Source: Sphingobium sp. AP49 | Lineage (GTDB): Bacteria > Pseudomonadota > Alphaproteobacteria > Sphingomonadales > Sphingomonadaceae | Direction of reading: 5' to 3' | DNA: 64,000 bases | NCBI RefSeq assembly: GCF_000281715.2 | Contig: NZ_CP124576.1 | Span: 1,867,501-1,931,500, forward strand | Part shown: one piece after another, positions 53,758 through 62,914 of the stretch | How positions within the stretch are numbered: position 1 is the stretch's first letter | Layout of the letters: every line of letters begins with the position of its first letter | Notes under the pieces: model-generated | The model's database searches: none | Seen by the model: the letters and a program-made list of their open reading frames with translations, nothing else | Told to the model about the DNA's origin: nothing | Program-made: the position numbers and the translations under genes

Positions 53758-55140
53758 ATGCAGTTCAATGAACTTGGTCTTTCCGAGCCCATCTTGAAGG
53801 CGCTGTCCGCCAAAAATTACGCCACCCCCACGCCGATCCAGCAAAAGGCGATCCCCGTCCTGCTGGAAGGCCGTGATCTGTGCGGCATCGCCCAGACCGG
53901 TACCGGCAAGACCGCAGCCTTCGCGCTGCCCAGTCTCGATTATTTTGCCCGCAACCCCAAGCCGACGCCGATCAAGGGCTGTCGCATGCTGGTGTTGTCG
54001 CCAACCCGCGAACTGGCCGCACAAATTGCGCAGAGCTTCCGCGATTATGGCCGTTTCATGCGCCTTTCGGTCGAAACAGTGTTTGGCGGCGTGCCCATCG
54101 GCAAGCAGATCCGCGCCCTTTCGGCGGGGGTCGATATCGTCGTCGCCACGCCGGGCCGCCTGCTCGACCTGATCGACCAGCGTGCCTTCACCATCAAGGA
54201 CACGGAAATCTTCGTCCTCGACGAAGCCGACCAGATGATGGACATGGGCTTCATCCACCCCTTGAAGCGCGTCGCCAAGATGCTGCCGCGCGATCGCCAG
54301 AACCTGTTCTTTTCGGCCACCATGCCCAAGGAGATCGAGGCGCTGGCCGCCCAGTTCCTGAATGATCCGGTCAAGGTCAGCGTTGCGCCGCAATCGACCA
54401 CGGCCGAGCGCGTCCGCCAGCAGATGACCTTCGTCAACCAGGCGGAAAAGCAGGCGCTGCTGCATATCGTGCTGAAGACCGAGGAGATCGACCGCGCGCT
54501 GATCTTCACCCGGACCAAGCATGGCGCCGACCGGGTCGTGCGCTTCCTGGAGGGCGCGGGCATCGATGCCTTTGCGATTCACGGCAACAAGAGCCAGGGC
54601 CAGCGCACCACCGCGCTGCAGGCCTTCCGTCAGGGCAAGGTCAAGCTGCTGGTCGCAACCGACATCGCCGCGCGTGGTATCGATGTGTCGGGCGTCAGCC
54701 ATGTCATCAATTTCGAGATTCCGAACGTGCCGGAACAATATGTCCATCGCATCGGCCGGACGGCGCGCGCCGGCGCGGACGGCATCGCCATCAGCTTCGT
54801 GGCGGATGACGAGCGGCCCTATCTGAAGGCGATCGAGCGGGCGACCAAGGTGAAGCCCGAAATCGTGCCGTTGCCGGAGAATTTCCTGGAGGCGGTGCGC
54901 AGCCTGCCCAAGCCGGCCGCGCCGCGCAAAGGCCCCAGCCAGACGCCGCAACAGCAGGCCAAGCGGGCCGAGGGGCAGCGTCGCTATCAGGATGGCCAGA
55001 AGCAGCAGCGTGGTGGTGCCGACCGGGCGCATCGCCCGGATTCGGAGGGTGGCGAAAAGAAGCCGTTCCGTCGCCGCCGCCGGAGCGGTGGCGTAGGTGC
55101 CCACAAGGGTGCGGTCCAACGCACCGGCGCGCCGCGCTGA
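53758..55140 (+). CDS. rhlE: DEAD-box RNA helicase (RhlE-like)
   Basis: The 460-residue protein from ATG 53758 carries all helicase motifs: the Q motif YATPTPIQQKAIP, AQTGTGKTAAF, PTRELAAQI, VLDEADQMMDMGF, FFSATMP and the C-terminal HRIGRTARAG. A Gln/Arg/Lys-rich tail (about 395-460) follows, as in RhlE proteins of ribosome assembly and cold response. The leader is long and structured. Confidence 0.92.
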   Translation: MQFNELGLSEPILKALSAKNYATPTPIQQKAIPVLLEGRDLCGIAQTGTGKTAAFALPSLDYFARNPKPTPIKGCRMLVLSPTRELAAQIAQSFRDYGRFMRLSVETVFGGVPIGKQIRALSAGVDIVVATPGRLLDLIDQRAFTIKDTEIFVLDEADQMMDMGFIHPLKRVAKMLPRDRQNLFFSATMPKEIEALAAQFLNDPVKVSVAPQSTTAERVRQQMTFVNQAEKQALLHIVLKTEEIDRALIFTRTKHGADRVVRFLEGAGIDAFAIHGNKSQGQRTTALQAFRQGKVKLLVATDIAARGIDVSGVSHVINFEIPNVPEQYVHRIGRTARAGADGIAISFVADDERPYLKAIERATKVKPEIVPLPENFLEAVRSLPKPAAPRKGPSQTPQQQAKRAEGQRRYQDGQKQQRGGADRAHRPDSEGGEKKPFRRRRRSGGVGAHKGAVQRTGAPR

Positions 55141-55160
55141 TCGATCAAAGCATGAGTTGC

Positions 55161-55189
55161 GGGCCGGCGCGGATCATCTGCGTCGGCCC
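55161..55189. terminator. Weak hairpin after rhlE
   Basis: Arms 55161-55173 and 55177-55189 form a 13-bp GC-rich stem with two G-U pairs and a TCA loop. There is no T-run, so it may be a processing or pause hairpin. Confidence 0.45.
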
Positions 55190-55273
55190 GACATGTTATG
55201 GGCGCCTGCCTTTGCGGTCCTGACCATCTTTGTCAGTGGTCATTCAGGAAAATGCCGTTAGGCTGACGGGCCT

Positions 55274-58168
55274 ATGAGCTTTTCTCTCCGGCGTCCTGCC
55301 GCTTCGCTGTCGGTCCTTGCCCTGCTGCTGTCGGGTTTTCCTGCCTCGCTGGCAGCCAGGACCGAAACCGCAACCACTGTCGCGGCAACGCCCGGATCGA
55401 CCCAGGCGCAGGTGCGGCCCTGGCTATATGAAAATAGCGACGTTCCCATCGATGCGGCCTGGCGGTTCGGAATCCTGCCCAACGGGGTCCGCTATGCGAT
55501 CCGGCGCAACGGTGTGCCACCGGGGCAGGTGTCCGTACGCTTGCGGATCGATGCCGGTTCGTTGATGGAACATGCCGATGAGCTGGGTTACGCCCATTTC
55601 ATGGAACATCTGACCTTTCGCGGCTCCCAGCATGTGCCCGACGGGGAATCGAAGCGGATCTGGCAGCGGCTGGGCGTGACATTCGGCAGCGACAGCAATG
55701 CGCAGACCACGCCGACCGGCACGACCTATGCCCTCGACCTGCCGCAGGCCACCCAAACGAGCCTGGGCGAGAGCCTGAAGATCCTGTCGGGCATGATGGC
55801 AGACCCCAATATCGTGGACAGTGCGGTCAATGCCGAACGCGCGGTGGTACTGGCCGAACGGCGTGAGGGCGATGGGCCGCAGATGCGGATTTCAGACGCC
55901 AGTCGCCAGCATTTCTTCGCCGGCCAGCCGCTGGCGGACCATAGTCCGATCGGTACCGTCGCGACGCTCAACGCCGTGACGGCGGCCAAGATGGAAGCGT
56001 TCCACCAGCGCTGGTATCGACCCGAAAACGCGGTAATCGCCATCGCCGGCGATATTGATCCGGCGATGGCGGAGCAATTGATCAGGGACAATTTCGGGAA
56101 TTGGCAGGTCCAGGGCAAGGGAGCGGAACTGCCCGATTTCGGTGCCCCCGATGCCAAGGCGCCGGCCACCCGTGTCGTCGTGGAACCGGGGGCGCCCACC
56201 GGCCTCACCATGGCCTGGCTGCGCCCATGGAAGCCGCATGCCGATACGATCGTCTATAATCAGGACAAGCTGACCGACATGCTGGCGCTGCAGATCGTCA
56301 GCCGCCGCCTGGAGCAGGCCGCGCGTGCCGGCGGCAGCTTTCTGCAGGCCGGCGTCGACCAGCAGGATGTCAGCCGGTCCGCCGACGGCACGTTCGTCAC
56401 GATCATTCCGACCGGTGACGATTGGGAAAAGGCGCTGCGGGATGTGCGCTCGATCATCGAGGATGCCAAGGCCGCGCCGCCGACCCAGCAGGAAATCGAT
56501 CGCGAATATGCACAGATGGACACGGCGCTGGCGATCCAGGTGGAAAATGCCGATACCGAACCGGGGGCCAAGCAGGCGGGCGATCTGGTCAGCGCGGTCG
56601 ATATCCGCGAGACTACGGTCAGTCCGCAGGCCGCGCTCGATATCTTCCGGTCGGGCAAGGCGGCGATGACACCGCAGAAGATTCTCGATTCGACCAACCG
56701 CCTGTTTTCGGCCGGCGTGTTCAGGGCCATGCTGGTTACCGGCAAATTGCTGCCCGGTGTCGACAAGGCGCTGGCCAGCGCGGTGGCCGCGCCGGTCAAG
56801 GCGGCGACGAACGCGCGGCTGGCCGAAAAGGCCGTGACCATGGACGACCTGCCGAAATTCGGCGCGCCGGGTACCGTCCTGTCGCGCACCCCGATCGGCT
56901 TGCAGGGCATGGAAACCGTCACCTTTTCCAACGGTGTCAAGCTGACCCTGTTCGCCAATGATGCCGAGACCGAGAAGGTGCGCATCAATGTGCGCTTCGG
57001 TCATGGCCAGCAGGCCTTTTCGCCGACCAAGCCGGTGCCGAGCTGGGCGGCGGACTATGCGCTGGTGGCCAGCGGCATCGGCAAGCTGGGCCAGCGCGAA
57101 TTGGACGACCTTACCAATGGCCGCCGCATGGGCATGGGTTTTGGTGTCGATGATGACGCATTTGAAATGCAGGCGGTCACGCGCCCGGCCGACTATCAGG
57201 ATCAGTTGCGGCTGTTTGCGGCGAAACTGCTGCAGCCGGGCTGGGACCCCGCGCCTATCGCCCGGGTGAAGACCGGGGCGACCGTCGCTTATGATGCGAT
57301 GTCGCGCGCCCCCGACTCCGTGCTGGCACGCGATCTCAACTGGCTGCTGCATGACAAGGATGTTCGTTTCCGGACCCCGTCCAAGGCGGAGATCGAAGCC
57401 CTGACGCCGCAAAGCTTTCGCCAGACCTGGGAGCCGATCCTGGCGTCCGGCCCGATCGAGATCCAGATTTTCGGGCAGGTGAAGCCAGAGGATGCGATCA
57501 ACGCGGTCGCTGCCACTTTCGGCGCGCTGCCGCCGCGTCCGGATGTCCCGGTGCCCGCAGCCAACAAGGTGCAGCGCTTCCCGGCGCATGTCGATGCACC
57601 GGTGGTGCTGCGGCACAAGGGCGACAAGGAACAGGCGGCGGCGGTCATGGCATGGCCGACCTCAGGCGGTTTCGCCATGACGAAGGAAGCGCGTCAGCTG
57701 GAGATATTGACCCAGATATTCAACGACCGGCTGTTCGACCGGCTGCGTTCGACCGAGGGGGCGGCCTATTCGCCCAGCGTCCAGAATAGCTGGCCCTTCT
57801 CCTATGACGGTGGCGGCTATATTCTGGTGACCAGTCAGGTGCGGCCCGATCGCATCAAATATTTCTACAGCGTGGTGGAAGAGACGGCGGCGGATCTGGC
57901 CAAGACGCCGATCAGCGCCGACGAATTGCAGCGCGCTGTTGCGCCGATGCGCCAACTGCTGATGCGGGCGAGTACCGGCAATGCGTTCTGGATGAGCCAG
58001 ATGGAGGGGGCCACGCATGATCCGCGCTATGTCACCGCCATGCAGACGATGAGCCAGGATATGCTGAACGTCACGCCGGCCGACATCCAGGCGCTTGCCA
58101 GGAAATATCTGGTGGCCGGCAAAAGCTGGTCGGCGGTGGTGCTGCCGGAGGGTGTCGCCGCCAAATAG
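55274..58168 (+). CDS. M16 family zinc metallopeptidase, exported
   Basis: This 964-residue two-module insulinase-type protein has a signal peptide (LSVLALLLSGFPASLAA). The zinc site is HFMEH at residues 108-112, with the distal Glu in NAERAVVLAERREGDG. The second half contains inactive M16 domains, as usual. It acts in the periplasm or outer membrane, and the substrate is unknown. It is a single transcriptional unit. Confidence 0.93.
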   Translation: MSFSLRRPAASLSVLALLLSGFPASLAARTETATTVAATPGSTQAQVRPWLYENSDVPIDAAWRFGILPNGVRYAIRRNGVPPGQVSVRLRIDAGSLMEHADELGYAHFMEHLTFRGSQHVPDGESKRIWQRLGVTFGSDSNAQTTPTGTTYALDLPQATQTSLGESLKILSGMMADPNIVDSAVNAERAVVLAERREGDGPQMRISDASRQHFFAGQPLADHSPIGTVATLNAVTAAKMEAFHQRWYRPENAVIAIAGDIDPAMAEQLIRDNFGNWQVQGKGAELPDFGAPDAKAPATRVVVEPGAPTGLTMAWLRPWKPHADTIVYNQDKLTDMLALQIVSRRLEQAARAGGSFLQAGVDQQDVSRSADGTFVTIIPTGDDWEKALRDVRSIIEDAKAAPPTQQEIDREYAQMDTALAIQVENADTEPGAKQAGDLVSAVDIRETTVSPQAALDIFRSGKAAMTPQKILDSTNRLFSAGVFRAMLVTGKLLPGVDKALASAVAAPVKAATNARLAEKAVTMDDLPKFGAPGTVLSRTPIGLQGMETVTFSNGVKLTLFANDAETEKVRINVRFGHGQQAFSPTKPVPSWAADYALVASGIGKLGQRELDDLTNGRRMGMGFGVDDDAFEMQAVTRPADYQDQLRLFAAKLLQPGWDPAPIARVKTGATVAYDAMSRAPDSVLARDLNWLLHDKDVRFRTPSKAEIEALTPQSFRQTWEPILASGPIEIQIFGQVKPEDAINAVAATFGALPPRPDVPVPAANKVQRFPAHVDAPVVLRHKGDKEQAAAVMAWPTSGGFAMTKEARQLEILTQIFNDRLFDRLRSTEGAAYSPSVQNSWPFSYDGGGYILVTSQVRPDRIKYFYSVVEETAADLAKTPISADELQRAVAPMRQLLMRASTGNAFWMSQMEGATHDPRYVTAMQTMSQDMLNVTPADIQALARKYLVAGKSWSAVVLPEGVAAK

Positions 58169-58194
58169 GCGGCGGCATCCTGGCAAGGCGGTCG

Positions 58195-58365
58195 TCAGGC
58201 TTGCGGGGCGGCGGGCGCATCCCGATCGATCAGTTGCTCATAGAGTCGGACATATTCCAGATGGAGGTCGCGGATCGTGGGATTGCGCGATCGCGCTGCG
58301 AGCTTGCGATTGCGATCCAACCGCATCTCGAAATAGGCACGGTCATAAGGTGAGCCTAAGTCCAT
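58195..58365 (-). CDS. Small conserved-looking protein (56 residues)
   Basis: ATG 58365 has a strong GGAGGG site. The sequence starts MDLGSPYDRAYFEMRLDRNR, continues KLAARSRNPTIRDLHLEYVR and ends LYEQLIDRDAPAAPQA. It is helical, charged and soluble, with no signal peptide. It is convergent with the M16 gene. It is too short for many gene finders, but the site, composition and helix pattern make it a likely gene. Confidence 0.72.
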   Translation of the reverse strand: MDLGSPYDRAYFEMRLDRNRKLAARSRNPTIRDLHLEYVRLYEQLIDRDAPAAPQA

Positions 58366-58606
58366 AAATTCCCTCCATTATGTTGCAATTCCAATGCACT
58401 GGAAGGGGCATGGTTGCGGCGTTGCAGCATGGATATGGTCTGAATGCGACGGGCGGAGGGCTGGGCGGGGTCGATGGTCACGGCCCATTGAGCGGCGGCA
58501 TTGCGAATAGTCCTTGCCGCTGCCGGTGCTTCGCCGCTACGCCGGGGCGCAGATGGAGTGCCCAGGCACTTGCGCTGCAATTCTTGCTGCTGGGGGGCAT
58601 GCTTCT

Positions 58607-59905
58607 ATGACGTTCAGGACCCTTATCGCGACCGACAAGGTCGGTGGACTATTGTGCGCGATGGCGCTGGCATTGGGGTCTGCGGTACCGGCAGAAGCGG
58701 AGCAGGTCGTGGTGACCGCCGACCATATGGTCGATGTGCTGGCCGGCCGGACGGTCGACCATCCCGCCATCTTCATCACCGACGGGCGCATCACCAGCAT
58801 CGCCGATGCCCGCACCGTGCGCTGGGGCAGCGACGTCAAGCATATCGACCTGTCGGGCAAAACGGTCCTTCCGGGCCTGATCGATATGCACGTCCATCTG
58901 ACGGCGCTGGCGGAGGTGGGCGGCTATCAGGGGCTGCGCTATACCGACAGTTTCTGGACCGCCGTCGGCGTTGCCAATGCGAAGACCACGCTGAAGGCCG
59001 GCTTTACCACGGTGCGCAACGTCGGTTCGGCCGATTTCGCCGATGTCGGGCTGAAGCAGGCGATCGAGGAAGGCTATATTGCGGGGCCGCGCATTATCCC
59101 CGCCGGCTATGCGATTGGCGCGACCGGCGGGCATTGCGATGGCGGCGGCCTGCCGCCGTCGATGGACCACAAGGAGCCGTCGGTGGTCGACAGCCCGCAG
59201 GAGGCGCGCGCCAAGGTGCGCTGGCTGCACAAATATGGTGCGCGGGTCATCAAGATCTGCGCGACCGGGGGCGTCTTTTCACTGGGCGATTCGGTTGGCG
59301 CACAGCAGTTGAGCTTCGAGGAGATGAAGGCGATCGCCGATGAAGCGCATATGCTGGGGCTGAAGGTTGCGGCCCATGCCCATGGCAATGACGGTATTCG
59401 TACCGCGATCGAGGCGGGGATCGACACGATCGAGCATTGCAGCCTGGCCGATGACGAAACGATCAAATTGGCCGCGCAAAAGAAGACCTGGTTCGACATG
59501 GATATCTATAATGACGATTATATCCTGGCGACCGGCACCGCGAATGGCACCGAGCAGGAAAGCCTGGACAAGGAAAAGCTGATCGGGCGGCTGCAGCGCG
59601 AGACGTTCCGCAAGGCGGTGAAGGCGGGCGTGCCGATGCTGTTCGGCACCGATGCCGGCGTCTATCCCCATGGCGACAACGGCAAACAGTTCGCCAAAAT
59701 GGTCGAATGGGGCATGACCCCGATCCAGGCGATCCAGGCGGCGACGGTCAGCGGCGCCAAGGCGCTGGGGCAGGAGGGGGATGTCGGGGCGATCGCGGTC
59801 GGCCGCTATGGCGACATTGTTGCGGTCAAGGGTGACCCGCTGCAGGACGTCACGGTGCTGCAGCATGTGACCGATGTGGTGAAGGGCGGCGTGCTGGTCG
59901 AATGA
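58607..59905 (+). CDS. Exported amidohydrolase family protein
   Basis: From ATG 58607 (432 residues; GGGGGG site upstream) the protein has a signal peptide with ALALGSAVPAEA. The metal-binding motif DMHVHL, the KICATGGVFS block and the later HAHGNDGIRTAIEAGIDTIEH plus FGTDAGVYPHGDN fit the imidazolonepropionase-like / Xaa-Pro dipeptidase amidohydrolase group. The substrate is unknown. Its stop overlaps the glycosyltransferase start by four bases. Confidence 0.88.
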   Translation: MTFRTLIATDKVGGLLCAMALALGSAVPAEAEQVVVTADHMVDVLAGRTVDHPAIFITDGRITSIADARTVRWGSDVKHIDLSGKTVLPGLIDMHVHLTALAEVGGYQGLRYTDSFWTAVGVANAKTTLKAGFTTVRNVGSADFADVGLKQAIEEGYIAGPRIIPAGYAIGATGGHCDGGGLPPSMDHKEPSVVDSPQEARAKVRWLHKYGARVIKICATGGVFSLGDSVGAQQLSFEEMKAIADEAHMLGLKVAAHAHGNDGIRTAIEAGIDTIEHCSLADDETIKLAAQKKTWFDMDIYNDDYILATGTANGTEQESLDKEKLIGRLQRETFRKAVKAGVPMLFGTDAGVYPHGDNGKQFAKMVEWGMTPIQAIQAATVSGAKALGQEGDVGAIAVGRYGDIVAVKGDPLQDVTVLQHVTDVVKGGVLVE

Positions 59906-61029
59906 GCCTGCGTGTCATATTGTCGGTGGAAGCGCTGGAGCCGCGCCTGTCGGGGATTGGCCGATATAGCTGGGAACTGGCGCAGCGCATCGGTGCCGCG
60001 CCCGAGGTCGACGCCGTGCGTTTCTATCGCAATGGCGACTGGATCGAGGATCCGTCGCGGCTGCTGATCCCGGACGGTATTCCGCGTCGCCACAAGGTCC
60101 ATCGCTGGCTACGCAACCGGACCAAGGGGCTGCGGCGCTGGCGCGATGGCCTCATCGCGCGGGGCCATCTGTTTCACGGCCCCAATTATTTCCTGCCGGA
60201 AATCGGGGAGGGCGGGCTGATCACCGTCCATGACCTGTCGGTATTCCGTTATCCCGAAACCCATCCGGCCGAAAGGCTGCGCTATTTCGAGCGGGAGTTT
60301 GCGGCCAGCTTGGCGCGCGCGGCCCATATCGTCACGGACAGCGCCACGACCCGGGACGAGGTGATCGACTTCCTGTCCATCGCACCGGACCGGGTCACCG
60401 CGATCCCGCTGGCAGCCAGTCCGGCCTTCATGCCCCGCGCGGCAGCGGAAACGTTACCTGCCCTGGCGCGCTACGGCCTGTCTCCACAAGGCTATGCACT
60501 GTGCGTATCGACCGTTGAGCCGCGCAAGCGGATCCCGCATCTGCTGCAGGCCTGGGCCGCGCTCCCGCCATCCGTACGCAACCGCTGGCCGTTGATGGTG
60601 ACCGGGGGCGCGGGCTGGCTCAGCGATGACGTTCAGGCGCTGATGGCACAGGGCGCGCGTGAAGGCTGGGTCCGCTATCTCGGCTTCGTGCCGGAGGAGG
60701 ATTTGCCCTTGCTCTATGCCGGTGCTGCGCTGTTCGTCTATCCGTCTGTCTATGAAGGCTTTGGTCTGCCACCGGTCGAGGCGATGGCGAGCGGAGTGCC
60801 GGTGGTCGTCGCCAATGCCTCCTGCCTGCCGGAGGTGACGGGCGGCGCGGCGATGCTGGTGGAGCCGGAGGATGTGCCCGCCTTCGCTCTGCGATTGGAG
60901 CAGGCACTGGTCGATACGGATTGGCGCAATATGGCGCGTAATGCAGGGCTTGTCGTCGCGGCCGGCTACGGCTGGGACCGGTGCGCGCGGGAGACTGTGG
61001 CACTCTATGGACGTGTGGCGGGCGCCTAA
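59902..61029 (+). CDS. Glycosyltransferase family 4 protein
   Basis: This 375-residue GT-B protein has SGIGRYSWELAQRIG, LITVHDLSVFRYPETHP, VSTVEPRKRIPHLL and FVYPSVYEGFGLPPVEAMASGVPVV (E-x7-E motif). It resembles mannosyl/rhamnosyl transferases of O-antigen or exopolysaccharide synthesis. It is translationally coupled to the amidohydrolase, an odd pairing. Its 3' end overlaps the convergent tetR by four bases. Confidence 0.88.
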   Translation: MSLRVILSVEALEPRLSGIGRYSWELAQRIGAAPEVDAVRFYRNGDWIEDPSRLLIPDGIPRRHKVHRWLRNRTKGLRRWRDGLIARGHLFHGPNYFLPEIGEGGLITVHDLSVFRYPETHPAERLRYFEREFAASLARAAHIVTDSATTRDEVIDFLSIAPDRVTAIPLAASPAFMPRAAAETLPALARYGLSPQGYALCVSTVEPRKRIPHLLQAWAALPPSVRNRWPLMVTGGAGWLSDDVQALMAQGAREGWVRYLGFVPEEDLPLLYAGAALFVYPSVYEGFGLPPVEAMASGVPVVVANASCLPEVTGGAAMLVEPEDVPAFALRLEQALVDTDWRNMARNAGLVVAAGYGWDRCARETVALYGRVAGA

Positions 61030-61613
61030 CGCACCGCCTTCAGTCCCGCGACGATCATCTGTGCCGCGCGGCGGGCAGAGGCCTCCGCGCTGAGGTTGGG
61101 GCGCGACAGGCTGCGATGGCCGAGGCCGAACATGCAGGCCAGGATCATTTCCTCCGCACCATCCAGCGCCTCGCCCGATAGTTCCGGATTGGCGGCGCAG
61201 GCGAAGTCACGGATATCATTGCGGAAACGCCCGCACATCGTGCCGATCATCTCGCCAACGGTCTGATTGCGAAAGCTTTCGGCCAGGATGTCGAACGACA
61301 GCGCCTCATCCTTTTCATCGATGACCTGCAGCATCAATTGCTCGAACGTCGCATCGATGCTCAGTTCGCCACTGTCCAGTCGCTTGCGCAAAATATCGAC
61401 ATCCTCCGCCCACTGATCGGCGTCGGTATGGACAATGGCCTCGATGATATCTTCCTTTCCTTTGAAAAGCCGATATATTTGCCCCACTGATACCTGCGCG
61501 GCGGAAGCGAGTTCGGCCATGGACGTCTGGTGGAAACCATGGCTGTTGAACAGGTCTCGCGCCGCCGCAAGAATACGGTCGCGACTGCTTTTTTCATGCT
61601 GCGCTGCAACCAT
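61026..61613 (-). CDS. TetR-family regulator of the RND efflux operon
   Basis: This 195-residue regulator has the TetR HTH (RDRILAAARDLFNSHGFHQTS, VSVGQIYRLFKGKEDII) and a variable effector domain (about 60-190). It is divergent from the efflux adaptor gene, with a 20-bp perfect palindrome between them, so repression of the pump is the likely role. The effector is unknown. Confidence 0.9.
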   Translation of the reverse strand: MVAAQHEKSSRDRILAAARDLFNSHGFHQTSMAELASAAQVSVGQIYRLFKGKEDIIEAIVHTDADQWAEDVDILRKRLDSGELSIDATFEQLMLQVIDEKDEALSFDILAESFRNQTVGEMIGTMCGRFRNDIRDFACAANPELSGEALDGAEEMILACMFGLGHRSLSRPNLSAEASARRAAQMIVAGLKAVR

Positions 61614-61677
61614 TTTACCCTCGGAAAGTTGTTTTTCTCTTGAATTCCCTCTGACAGCTTCTTAGGTGCGCGGCAAG

Positions 61678-61697
61678 CGGAATGAACGTTCATTCCG
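61678..61697. promoter_or_regulatory. 20-bp perfect palindrome, probable TetR operator
   Basis: The sequence CGGAATGAAC plus its exact complement is centred between the divergent tetR (start 61613) and adaptor (start 61730) genes. The position and symmetry are those of an AcrR/TtgR-like operator. Confidence 0.75.
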
Positions 61698-61729
61698 GTC
61701 CAGCGATATTTATCGGAATGGGAAAGTCG

Positions 61730-62911
61730 ATGCAAAAGGGGAACTTCATCGGATTGCTGGCTTGTGCCTCGGCCCTTGCGCTGAGTGCCTGCGGTCAGGA
61801 GGCGCCGCCCGCGCCGCCGCCGCCCAGCGTGGGCGTGGTGACGCTCAAGACCGAGACGGCGCCGTTGCTCAACGAGCTGCCGGGCCGTATTTCGGCTTTT
61901 GAAACGGCAGAAGTCCGGCCGCAGATCAGCGGCATCATCCGCCGCCGCCTGTTTACCGAAGGCGGCAATGTCCAGGCCGGGCAGGTGCTGTACGAGATTG
62001 ACGATGCGCCCTATCGCGCGGCCCTGGCCCAGGCGCAGGGTTCGCTCGCCAATGCCCGGGCGGCGATCCGCTCGACCAGCCTGCAGGCCCAGCGCTACAA
62101 GGAACTGGTCGGCATCAACGCGGTGTCGAAGCAGGAATATGACGATGCCGATGCCGCCGCCCAGCAGGCGCGCGCCAATGTTGCAGCGCAGCAGGGTGCG
62201 GTGCAGGCGGCGCAGGTGAACCAGAATTTCACCCGCATCCGTGCCCCCATTTCCGGCCGCATCAGCCGGTCGCTGCTGACGCCGGGCGCGCTGGTCCAGG
62301 CAGGGCAGGCCGATGCGCTGACCACGATCCAGCGCACCGACCGCGTCTATGTCGACGTCACCCAGTCGGCGGCGCAGATCATCGACCTCAAGCAGGCGAT
62401 GAAGGCCGGCGGCATCAGCGAGGCGCAGGGCGCCCGCATCCAGCTGATCCTGCCCAATGGCAGCGTCTATCCGGTCGAGGGCCGGCTGGCCTTTTCCGAC
62501 GTGACCGTCGACCAGAGTTCGGGCGCGGTCACGCTGCGCGCGATCTTCCCGAACACCGACGGCCTGCTGCTGCCGGGCATGTATGTCCGTGCCAAGCTGA
62601 TCGAGGGTGAGCGCACCCAGGCGATCCTGGCGCCGCAACAGGGCATTTCGCGCGATGCGCGGGGCCGGGCGACGGCGATGGTCGTGGGCAAGGACAACAA
62701 GGTGGAGGTGCGCCAGGTCACCGTCGACCGCGCGATCGGCGACAAGTGGATCGTCACCGGTGGGCTCAAGCCCGGCGACAAGCTGATCGTCGAGGGGCTG
62801 GTCAATCTGCGCCCAGGCACGGTGGTCAAGCCCGGCGCGCCGCAGCAGGTGACCGCGCCCGAAGGCGGCGCGCAACCCGGTGCGGCATCGAACGCAGGCG
62901 AGGCGCACTAA
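61730..62911 (+). CDS. RND efflux periplasmic adaptor lipoprotein (MexA/AcrA-like)
   Basis: From ATG 61730 the protein has 393 residues and a lipobox with Cys21 in LSACGQ. The membrane-fusion domains follow: barrel-sandwich start VRPQISGIIRRRLFTEGGNVQAGQ, an alpha-helical hairpin (about 85-150), INQNFTRIRAPISGRIS and the beta-barrel. It joins an inner-membrane RND pump to an outer-membrane channel. The pump gene begins three bases after its stop. Confidence 0.93.
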   Translation: MQKGNFIGLLACASALALSACGQEAPPAPPPPSVGVVTLKTETAPLLNELPGRISAFETAEVRPQISGIIRRRLFTEGGNVQAGQVLYEIDDAPYRAALAQAQGSLANARAAIRSTSLQAQRYKELVGINAVSKQEYDDADAAAQQARANVAAQQGAVQAAQVNQNFTRIRAPISGRISRSLLTPGALVQAGQADALTTIQRTDRVYVDVTQSAAQIIDLKQAMKAGGISEAQGARIQLILPNGSVYPVEGRLAFSDVTVDQSSGAVTLRAIFPNTDGLLLPGMYVRAKLIEGERTQAILAPQQGISRDARGRATAMVVGKDNKVEVRQVTVDRAIGDKWIVTGGLKPGDKLIVEGLVNLRPGTVVKPGAPQQVTAPEGGAQPGAASNAGEAH

Positions 62912-62914
62912 ACC

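Noticed and set aside
55892..57616. 574-residue frame opposite the M16 peptidase
   Set aside because: Antisense shadow; the M16 zinc motif and signal peptide establish the other strand.
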